Below, piece by piece: positions 1 to 4,727 of a DNA stretch of 7,072 nt. The stretch is taken from assembly GCF_024699075.1 (NCBI RefSeq), contig NZ_JAILQF010000107.1, positions 1 through 7,072 of the forward strand, in the 5' to 3' direction. Below the pieces are notes generated by a model. The model was not told where the DNA came from, made no database searches, and saw only the letters and a program-made list of their open reading frames with translations. The translations under genes were made by a program, and so were the position numbers. Source of the DNA: Butyrivibrio sp. (lineage in GTDB: Bacteria; Bacillota_A; Clostridia; Lachnospirales; Lachnospiraceae). Every line of letters starts with the position of its first letter. Within the stretch, counting starts at the first letter, position 1.

Positions 1-2
1 GT

Positions 3-44
3 GATGGCGAAAAATTCAATTATAAGAAGTATTTTGGATTATAA
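3..44 (+). CDS. 3' tail of an unidentified upstream gene (partial)
   Basis: The codons from base 3 to a TAA at 42-44 read DGEKFNYKKYFGL, a plausible protein C-terminus, and the stop abuts the first ATG of nfi at 45. The competing frame starting at base 1 (MAKNSIIRSILDYK from base 4) runs to a TGA at 46-48 and would overlap the nfi start as ATGA. Either frame would put nfi directly downstream of another gene and suggests translational coupling, which fits the lack of a good Shine-Dalgarno sequence before nfi. Too little is present to name the product. Confidence 0.35.
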   Translation, partial: DGEKFNYKKYFGL

Positions 45-746
45 ATGATGGATAAGGAAGAAATTTTTATAAAAAAACAAATAGAGTTTATGAGAGAAAT
101 AGACCTGCATAATGCAGTGTCTATTTCTGCTATTAAAAAGATTGCCGGAGTTGATTTAGTCTATTGGAAAAAGGGGGAGGATGAATACGCAAATTGTTGT
201 ATTGTAGTATTAGAGTTTCCTTCGCTTGAAGTTATAGAAGAAAAATATACTGTAAAGAAAGTAGATGTTCCATATATTCCAGGTTGTTTGGCATTCAGAG
301 AACTTCCGCTATTCGAGGAAGTATATAGCCTGTTGGAAACAGATGTAGATGTCATTTTCTTTGATGGAAATGGTTACCTTCACCCAAGGCATATGGGTCT
401 AGCTACTCATGCAGGCATACAAATAAAAAAGCCTACTATAGGAATTGCAAAAAGCTATTACAAAATAAATGATGTAGACTTTATAATGCCAGAAAGCAAT
501 GCAGGGGCTTACACAGATATTATCATTGATGGAGAAGTGTATGGCAGAGTGTTAAGGACAGCTGAAAATGTAAAGCCTATTTTTCTTTCAGTTGGAAACA
601 AGATAGATTTGGATACTGCAATGAAATTAACCAATATGGTTATCACAAAAGACAGCCACATTCCTGTACCAACAAGACAGGCTGATTTGATGACACATAG
701 AGTTAGGAAAGAATATATTGGGGCAACACAGAGATCTAAAAATTAA
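45..746 (+). CDS. nfi: Endonuclease V (deoxyinosine 3' endonuclease)
   Basis: Endonuclease V cuts DNA (and in some members RNA) one phosphodiester beyond inosine, starting repair of deaminated adenine. The 233-residue product has the usual family length and an RNase H-like fold signature. The catalytic Asp is in IAGVDLVY (D37). The PYIP wedge (76-79) that probes the lesion is followed by the catalytic Glu in AFRELP (E86). The third acidic residue is in FFDGNGYLHPRHMG (D107), and the conserved Lys is in PTIGIAKS (K136). The usual C-terminal GH motif reads SVGNKI here, so Asn185 stands where E. coli and Thermotoga enzymes have a His. Two Met codons (45 and 48) can start it; no strong Shine-Dalgarno sequence precedes either, and coupling to the upstream gene is likely. 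The gene is clearly AT-richer than recA, with many ATA and AAA codons, which may mean separate ancestry. The product name is secure; full activity is inferred. Confidence 0.95.
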   Translation: MMDKEEIFIKKQIEFMREIDLHNAVSISAIKKIAGVDLVYWKKGEDEYANCCIVVLEFPSLEVIEEKYTVKKVDVPYIPGCLAFRELPLFEEVYSLLETDVDVIFFDGNGYLHPRHMGLATHAGIQIKKPTIGIAKSYYKINDVDFIMPESNAGAYTDIIIDGEVYGRVLRTAENVKPIFLSVGNKIDLDTAMKLTNMVITKDSHIPVPTRQADLMTHRVRKEYIGATQRSKN

Positions 747-864
747 TTTATTTACTAGACATTCAATCAATCATTACGGCGGAAGATTTATTTGTTTTAA
801 TAAGTAAGAAAAATCACGTTTGGTTGGTAGAAAAGTCTTGATGGTAGTAAGATTTTTTGAAAAT

Positions 865-913
865 AAAAGCGGCGATCAGATATCGCAAAAACGATATTTG
901 GTTGCTGTTTTTT
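865..913 (+). terminator. Long intrinsic terminator hairpin after nfi
   Basis: Bases 865-885 pair without a mismatch with 892-912 around a CAAAAA loop (886-891), giving a 21-bp stem whose base is A:U pairs, so the 3' side ends in a T6 run (908-913). Five of the pairs are G:U in the + strand RNA. In a - strand transcript the same positions would be A:C mismatches, so the structure is suited to + strand RNA only. It sits about 120 bases after the nfi stop and no gene lies between, so it probably ends the nfi transcript. The long stem also makes a stable 3' end or a small 3'-UTR RNA possible. Confidence 0.8.
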
Positions 914-944
914 AGAAGTTGCAAACAAGTCTCCTTCATGCTAA

Positions 945-1151
945 CATTTTAATGTTCTTAAAGTTCTGAAAATATCTGAGGCATATCTGCCAGACATTTC
1001 AGCATTTAAGATTAAAAATCTAGCACAAAAAATGCTAAAATTATTGACAACCGGCAGGATATACCCTAAAATAGATCATGTGATCAATGTGGCGGGAGAT
1101 GAGTTTATCGCATTATCACTGGATTTCATTAGCTATATCATTAGTACATAG
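945..1151 (+). pseudogene. Unassigned ORF remnant upstream of recA
   Basis: One frame is open from just after a TAA at 942 to a TAG at 1149-1151, and its translation looks protein-like (for example AYLPDISAFKIKNLAQ, then GRIYPKIDHVINVAGDEF). The only ATG is at 1032, which would leave 39 residues, and no Shine-Dalgarno sequence precedes it (the bases before it are CTAGCACAAAAA). A near-consensus promoter lies inside the frame. I do not recognise the family. The best explanation is the decayed 3' end of a gene lost between nfi and recA; a chance open frame remains possible. The flanking non-coding sequence from 747 to 944 shows only the terminator hairpin and a small inverted repeat (AACATT TT AATGTT, 943-956). 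Confidence 0.25.
1044..1072 (+). promoter_or_regulatory. Sigma-A promoter, probably for recA
   Basis: A perfect -35 hexamer TTGACA (1044-1049), a 17-base spacer and the -10 hexamer TAAAAT (1067-1072, one mismatch to TATAAT) make this the best promoter match I found in the window. Transcription would begin near 1079, exactly inside the inverted repeat GATCA TG TGATC (1074-1085), a position where a repressor could act. No coding gene but recA follows, so this would give a recA leader of about 230 bases. I see no Gram-positive SOS box (GAAC-N4-GTTC) here or nearer to recA. Start site and operator are inference. Confidence 0.55.
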
Positions 1152-1172
1152 AATTACAGTCATGCAATTCTA
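1149..1172 (+). other. Stem-loop in the presumed recA leader
   Basis: TAGAATT (1149-1155) pairs perfectly with AATTCTA (1166-1172) around a 10-base loop. The stem is A:U-rich and weak on its own. It is the first of a series of inverted repeats between the promoter and recA. The preceding GTACATAGAA (1144-1153) recurs at 1202-1211, so part of this stem is duplicated in the next structure. Confidence 0.3.
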
Positions 1173-1178
1173 AATATG

Positions 1179-1229
1179 TATAGGATGCGTTTTTTGATCC
1201 TGTACATAGAAGTACATCCTATATTTTTT
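1179..1229 (+). promoter_or_regulatory. Overlapping inverted repeats with T-run, attenuator-like
   Basis: TATAGGATG (1179-1187) is the perfect complement of CATCCTATA (1215-1223), directly followed by six T (1224-1229), the layout of an intrinsic terminator with a 27-base loop. Two other pairings compete with it: GGAT (1183-1186) with ATCC (1197-1200), and TGTAC (1201-1205) with GTACA (1212-1216). The second of these could instead be a DNA operator of form TGTAC-N6-GTACA. The main stem has only three G:C pairs, so termination would be weak. The structures are seen in the sequence; any role in recA control is inferred. Confidence 0.35.
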
Positions 1230-1261
1230 CAAAATAATAAAAATATCTGCCGGAGAGGAAG

Positions 1262-1297
1262 AATCTCTTAATACAAGAGGTTGTGCGCGTATGCGCA
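1262..1297 (+). other. Two adjacent hairpins just before the recA ribosome site
   Basis: AATCTCTT (1262-1269) pairs with AAGAGGTT (1275-1282), eight pairs including one G:U, with loop AATAC. One base further, TGCGC (1284-1288) pairs with GCGCA (1293-1297) around GTAT. The second hairpin ends at the edge of the recA Shine-Dalgarno region (AGGAAAGGA, 1297-1305), so it could influence ribosome access or mRNA stability. No known RNA family is recognised. Confidence 0.3.
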
Positions 1298-1309
1298 GGA
1301 AAGGAAAGT

Positions 1310-2410
1310 ATGGAAAGAGAAGAAAAACAGAAAGCACTTGAAGCTGCCCTTGGACAGATTGAAAAGCAATACGGTAAAGGCGCAGTTATGAAACTGGGTG
1401 ATCCCACTAATCAGATGAGCGTTGAGACTACACCTACAGGTTCACTCAGCCTTGATATTGCTCTTGGACTTGGTGGTATTCCAAAGGGACGTATTGTTGA
1501 GATATACGGACCGGAATCTTCAGGTAAGACAACAGTTACACTTCATATGATCGCAGAAGTTCAGAAGAGAGGCGGTATTGCCGGATTTATAGATGCTGAG
1601 CATGCCCTTGATCCTGTATATGCAAGAAATATTGGCGTAGATATCGATAATCTTTATATCTCTCAGCCGGATAGCGGAGAGCAGGCTCTTGAGATCACAG
1701 AGACAATGGTACGTTCAGGTGCTATTGATATCGTTGTAGTCGACTCTGTAGCAGCTCTTGTTCCTAAGGCTGAAATTGATGGTGAGATGGGAGATTCTCA
1801 TGTAGGTCTTCAGGCAAGACTTATGTCTCAGGCTCTTCGTAAGCTTACAGCAGTAATCAGTAAGTCCAATTGTACTGTAATATTTATCAACCAGCTCCGT
1901 GAGAAGGTTGGTATTCTATTTGGTAATCCTGAGACTACAACAGGTGGTAGAGCTCTTAAGTTCTATTCATCAGTTCGTCTTGATGTTCGTCGTACAGATT
2001 CTATCAAGGCTGGCGGAGAAGTAGTTGGTAACCATACTAAAGTTAAGATAGTTAAGAATAAGATTGCACCGCCATTTAAGACAGCAGAGTTTGATATCAT
2101 GTTTGGTAAGGGAATCTCACAGTCAGGTGATATTCTCGATCTTGCAGCTAACATAGATATTGTCAACAAGTCAGGTGCTTGGTATCAGTACAATAGCGAG
2201 AAGATCGGCCAGGGCCGTGAGAATGCAAAGGCATATCTTGAAGAGCATCCTGAGATCATGGCTGAGATTGAAGGAAAGGTTCGTGAGTTTTATAACCTTC
2301 CTGCAGATGAATTCTCAAAGGCACAGGCTGCAAAGGCAGCTGATAATGCCGGAGCAGAAGATACTGCAGCTAAAAAGACAACAAAGAAGAAAGCAGCTTC
2401 AGAAGATTAA
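1310..2410 (+). CDS. recA: RecA recombinase
   Basis: RecA forms ATP-dependent filaments on single-stranded DNA, drives homologous pairing and strand exchange, and triggers LexA self-cleavage in the SOS response. The 366-residue product shows the N-terminal oligomerisation helix (about 5-30), Walker A GPESSGKT (67-74), the catalytic Glu in DAEHALDP (E97), Walker B IDIVVVDS (139-146), loop L1 around [12 protein letters not shown] (155-166) and loop L2 around [12 protein letters not shown] (204-215). The C-terminal tail (about 337-366) is Ala/Lys-rich and ends in acidic residues. The ATG at 1310 is preferred because AGGAAAGGA precedes it and homologues start here. The GTG at 1283, which would add nine residues, has its only purine-rich site two bases away and lies in a hairpin region. 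recX follows after 176 bases and a terminator. Confidence 0.98.
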   Translation: MEREEKQKALEAALGQIEKQYGKGAVMKLGDPTNQMSVETTPTGSLSLDIALGLGGIPKGRIVEIYGPESSGKTTVTLHMIAEVQKRGGIAGFIDAEHALDPVYARNIGVDIDNLYISQPDSGEQALEITETMVRSGAIDIVVVDSVAALVPKAEIDGEMGDSHVGLQARLMSQALRKLTAVISKSNCTVIFINQLREKVGILFGNPETTTGGRALKFYSSVRLDVRRTDSIKAGGEVVGNHTKVKIVKNKIAPPFKTAEFDIMFGKGISQSGDILDLAANIDIVNKSGAWYQYNSEKIGQGRENAKAYLEEHPEIMAEIEGKVREFYNLPADEFSKAQAAKAADNAGAEDTAAKKTTKKKAASED

Positions 2411-2463
2411 GAATTAGAGATTGCCTAAGGCAGTCTGGATTCTCATTCTGATACTTGCTTAGT

Positions 2464-2501
2464 ATTAGCGATCCGAGACTAGGCTCCGGGTCGCTAATTT
2501 T
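2464..2501 (+). terminator. Intrinsic terminator between recA and recX
   Basis: ATTAGCGATCCG (2464-2475) pairs with CGGGTCGCTAAT (2487-2498), twelve pairs including one U:G, with an 11-base loop and a short T4 run (2498-2501). A second small hairpin, ATACT/AGTAT (2451-2455 with 2461-2465), overlaps the base of the 5' arm by two bases, and TGCC/GGCA (2422-2432) lies further up. The T-run is short, so some readthrough into recX is likely. That would keep RecX below RecA while still co-transcribed. Confidence 0.65.
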
Positions 2502-2586
2502 ATAGGTACGCCTTGCCGGGCACATTACTAGAGCCTTACAAGCAGAAACAGAATCAGACTATAGTTAAGGACGAGGTATAGAGAAG

Positions 2587-3198
2587 ATGATAATAACATC
2601 AGTACAGGATTATGATAAAAAAAGATGCCAGGTATACATAGACGGAGAGAAAGCATTTCTTTTATATAAAGGAGAAATCCGTAAGTACAAGCTCGAAGCA
2701 GGCATGGAGATAGATCAGATAACCTATGATGTCATAGTCAGGGAGGTTCTTACCAAGAGAGCTATACTTCGTGCTATGAATCTTTTGCAAAAAAGAGATT
2801 ATACAGAATATAAACTTACCCAGAAGCTAAATGATGGCGGCTATCCAAAAGTGAGCATAGATGAAGCTATAGAGTATGTGAAGAGCTATAAATACCTGGA
2901 TGACAGGAGATATGCATCGGATTATGTCAGATATTATATGGAGTCCAGAAGTAAGAAGAGAATCAGTCAGGATCTTATGCAAAAGGGTATAGATAGAGAT
3001 CTTATAAATGAGATTCTTGAACAAGAGTATTCAGATAATGATGGCGGAGCAGAAATGGAGCAGATCCGCCATCTTCTTAATAAAAAGAATTATTCTTCTG
3101 ATATGGAATATAAGGAAAAGCAGAAGATAATGGCCTTTTTGTACCGAAAGGGCTACAGTATGGAACTTATATATAAAGCCATGGATATGGAAGAGTAG
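2587..3198 (+). CDS. recX: RecX, regulatory protein of RecA
   Basis: RecX binds within the groove of the RecA filament and limits its extension and its ATPase and coprotease activities. The 203-residue product is made of the family's three-helix repeats. The first is AMNLLQKRDYTEYKLTQKL (63-81). The central one is the hallmark YLDDRRYASDYVR (103-115) with SKKRISQDLMQKGI (122-135), and a C-terminal repeat ends in FLYRKGYSMELI. A beta-rich N-terminal extension (1-50) is typical of the Firmicute form. A GAGG site at 2573-2576 and purine-rich bases up to 2586 precede the ATG. Position downstream of recA supports the call. Expression is probably by readthrough of the terminator; a weak TTACAA-N18-TATAGT (2536-2565) could add a promoter, but I would not rely on it. 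Confidence 0.92.
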   Translation: MIITSVQDYDKKRCQVYIDGEKAFLLYKGEIRKYKLEAGMEIDQITYDVIVREVLTKRAILRAMNLLQKRDYTEYKLTQKLNDGGYPKVSIDEAIEYVKSYKYLDDRRYASDYVRYYMESRSKKRISQDLMQKGIDRDLINEILEQEYSDNDGGAEMEQIRHLLNKKNYSSDMEYKEKQKIMAFLYRKGYSMELIYKAMDMEE

Positions 3199-3239
3199 GA
3201 GGTGAAATGCCCCAAAAGTCACTAAATATCTGCAATTAA
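3197..3239 (+). other. Orphan strong Shine-Dalgarno with 10-codon ORF
   Basis: AGGAGGTGA (3197-3205) overlaps the recX stop codon and matches the 16S anti-Shine-Dalgarno at every position, the strongest such site in the window. It is followed by ATG at 3207, but the frame (MPQKSLNICN) ends at TAA 3237-3239. The spacing of four bases from GGAGG to ATG is short. It could be a translated leader peptide, or the intact start of a gene whose body was lost; genes for other products often sit directly after recX. Confidence 0.35.
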
Positions 3240-3242
3240 TAA

Positions 3243-3269
3243 TTTTTGTTTTATTTTTGTTTTATTTTG
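3243..3269 (+). repeat. T-rich 11-bp tandem repeat upstream of the polyphosphate operon
   Basis: TTTTTGTTTTA occurs twice without change (3243-3253, 3254-3264), followed by a partial third copy, TTTTG. The tract is almost pure T/G/A on the + strand. It separates recX from the following operon and has no GC-rich stem before it, so it is not a standard terminator. It may be a bent, UP-like element for a promoter near 3270-3290, but no convincing -35/-10 pair is seen. Confidence 0.5.
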
Positions 3270-3290
3270 AATTTAGGATAGGTGCGTAGA

Positions 3291-3312
3291 ATCGTTCTCA
3301 AAGGAGAGCGAT
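3291..3312 (+). promoter_or_regulatory. Hairpin enclosing the ribosome site of the VTC gene
   Basis: ATCGTTCTC (3291-3299) pairs with GAGAGCGAT (3304-3312), nine pairs with one U:G, around the loop AAAG. The Shine-Dalgarno AAGGAG (3301-3306) lies half in the loop and half in the stem, and the ATG (3316-3318) begins three bases after the hairpin. Folding would hide the site, so melting or protein binding could control translation of the operon's first gene. The pairing is seen directly; regulation is inferred. Confidence 0.45.
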
Positions 3313-3315
3313 CAT

Positions 3316-3990
3316 ATGCAAGGTAGACACGAAATTAAACACAGTATCAGCTTATCTGATTACTACGTTTTACGACAAAGACTCAGGGCTGTATTAAAAC
3401 AGGACAAGCATGTAGGGCCAACCGGCTGCTATATGATACGAAGTCTTTACTTTGATTCATATGATGATAAAGCTTTAAAAGAGAAGCTGGACGGGGTAAG
3501 AGATCGAGATAAATATCGTATCCGCTTTTATAACAATAATACATCCGTCATTCATCTTGAAAAAAAGAGTAAACGTGTAGATATCGGATTCAAGCAATCG
3601 GCATCATTAACAGCACAGGAGTGTCAAAGGATCGTTGATAACGATTTTGAATGGATGAAAGATCATGAGCATCCTCTTGTAAGAGAATTGTACAGAGGGA
3701 TGAAAAATGATGGTCTAAGACCAAAGACAATCGTTGATTATACAAGAGATCCATTTACATATCCTGCGGGAAATGTCAGAGTGACGCTTGATCACCACAT
3801 AAGAAGCGGACTTAGATGTACAGATTTTCTTAATCCTGAGTGTGTGACGATTCCAGTAGCACCTGACGTTATAGTTCTGGAAGTAAAGTGGGACAATTTC
3901 CTTCCTGACATAGTAAGAGAGATTGTCCAGGTCGAAGATACCAGAGCAACAGCATTTTCAAAGTATGCGATATGCAGAATCTTTGAATGA
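3316..3990 (+). CDS. VTC-domain polyphosphate polymerase (CYTH/TTM fold)
   Basis: The 224-residue protein is a stand-alone VTC catalytic domain, the family of yeast Vtc4 that makes polyphosphate from ATP inside an eight-stranded tunnel. The tunnel residues expected for the fold are present: RHEIKH (E6, K8), the Arg before LYFD (R42), KYRIRFY (R68, R70), HLEKKSK (E82, K83/K84/K86), DYTRDPF (R144), VRVTLDHHIR (R155, D159), VLEVKW (E189, K191) and the C-terminal SKYAICR (S215, K216). It has no SPX sensor domain and no membrane segment, unlike the yeast subunits, and should be cytosolic unless tethered. The ATG follows AAGGAG (3301-3306), which is held in a hairpin. It is the first gene of an operon; the DUF4956 gene starts 44 bases after its stop. 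The VTC family call is strong. Polyphosphate as the true product is by homology; a different tunnel-enzyme substrate cannot be excluded. Confidence 0.9.
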   Translation: MQGRHEIKHSISLSDYYVLRQRLRAVLKQDKHVGPTGCYMIRSLYFDSYDDKALKEKLDGVRDRDKYRIRFYNNNTSVIHLEKKSKRVDIGFKQSASLTAQECQRIVDNDFEWMKDHEHPLVRELYRGMKNDGLRPKTIVDYTRDPFTYPAGNVRVTLDHHIRSGLRCTDFLNPECVTIPVAPDVIVLEVKWDNFLPDIVREIVQVEDTRATAFSKYAICRIFE

Positions 3991-4034
3991 AGAAAACCTA
4001 AATCCAATAATTCAGAATAAAAGGAGATATAACA

Positions 4035-4703
4035 GTGACTTTCAGTGATATTTTTAAATCAAGCTTTTTGGAAAATGTAACATCAGTTAGTATTTTAGAT
4101 ATGGTAATAGCCCTTGCCCTGGCTTTTGGTATCGGCGTATTTATCTTTTTTATCTACAAAAAGACCTTTCAGGGAGTTATGTATTCTCCCAGTTTTGGTG
4201 TAACTCTTATAGCACTTACCATGATTACAACACTTGTAATCCTCGCAGTAACATCTAATGTAGTTCTTTCACTTGGTATGGTCGGTGCGTTGTCTATCGT
4301 TCGTTTCAGGACAGCTATAAAAGATCCGCTTGATATAGCATTTTTGTTCTGGTCAATCGCAGTTGGTATTATCCTTGCAGCTGGTATGATTCCTCTTGCA
4401 GTATTTGGTAGTATCATGGTCGGACTTATCCTTGTAGTATTTGTTAATCGTAAATCATATGTTAAGCCTTACATAATCGTTGTATCACTTGATGATGCTT
4501 CTGCAGAAAAAGGCGTAATGGAATTCATACAGTCTAATACAGAAAAGCTCATCCTTAAAGGTAAGACAGCACGTAAGGGCAGCATTGAACTTACTTATGA
4601 AGTAAGACTTAATTCTTCAGATGCAGAATTTGTTACAACTCTTAGCAATAAGGAACATGTTGAAAGTGCAGTACTTGTAAGTTACAACGGCGAATATCAG
4701 TAA
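4035..4703 (+). CDS. DUF4956 integral membrane protein
   Basis: The 222-residue product starts with GTG at 4035, eight bases after AAGGAG (4021-4026). Hydrophobic segments at about 22-41, 56-80 and 101-137 (the last long enough for two passes) put the N-terminal two-thirds in the membrane. Between them lies the most conserved-looking stretch, GMVGALSIVRFRTAIKDPLD (81-100), with two Arg and a Lys flanked by membrane segments. Residues 140-222 form a soluble alpha/beta domain, probably cytosolic by the positive-inside rule (NRKSYVKP). The family has no proven function. It commonly lies next to VTC-domain genes, and here it is sandwiched between the polymerase and an exported protein, 44 and 24 bases apart. 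I infer a membrane partner or anchor for the polymerase, possibly in moving polyphosphate, but the sequence alone does not show transport. Confidence 0.88.
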   Translation: MTFSDIFKSSFLENVTSVSILDMVIALALAFGIGVFIFFIYKKTFQGVMYSPSFGVTLIALTMITTLVILAVTSNVVLSLGMVGALSIVRFRTAIKDPLDIAFLFWSIAVGIILAAGMIPLAVFGSIMVGLILVVFVNRKSYVKPYIIVVSLDDASAEKGVMEFIQSNTEKLILKGKTARKGSIELTYEVRLNSSDAEFVTTLSNKEHVESAVLVSYNGEYQ

Positions 4704-4727
4704 AATACATATAGGAGCAAGATAATT

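Noticed and set aside
808..915. Short open frame containing MVVRFFENKSGDQI
   Set aside because: It is largely the long terminator hairpin read through; no ribosome site and no family resemblance.
1283..1309. GTG start adding nine residues to RecA
   Set aside because: Purine-rich site is only two bases away, the added residues (MRVCAGKES) are not RecA-like, and the ATG at 1310 has a better ribosome site.
2160..2417. 85-codon + strand ORF overlapping the 3' part of recA
   Set aside because: Out-of-frame shadow of the conserved RecA C-terminal region.
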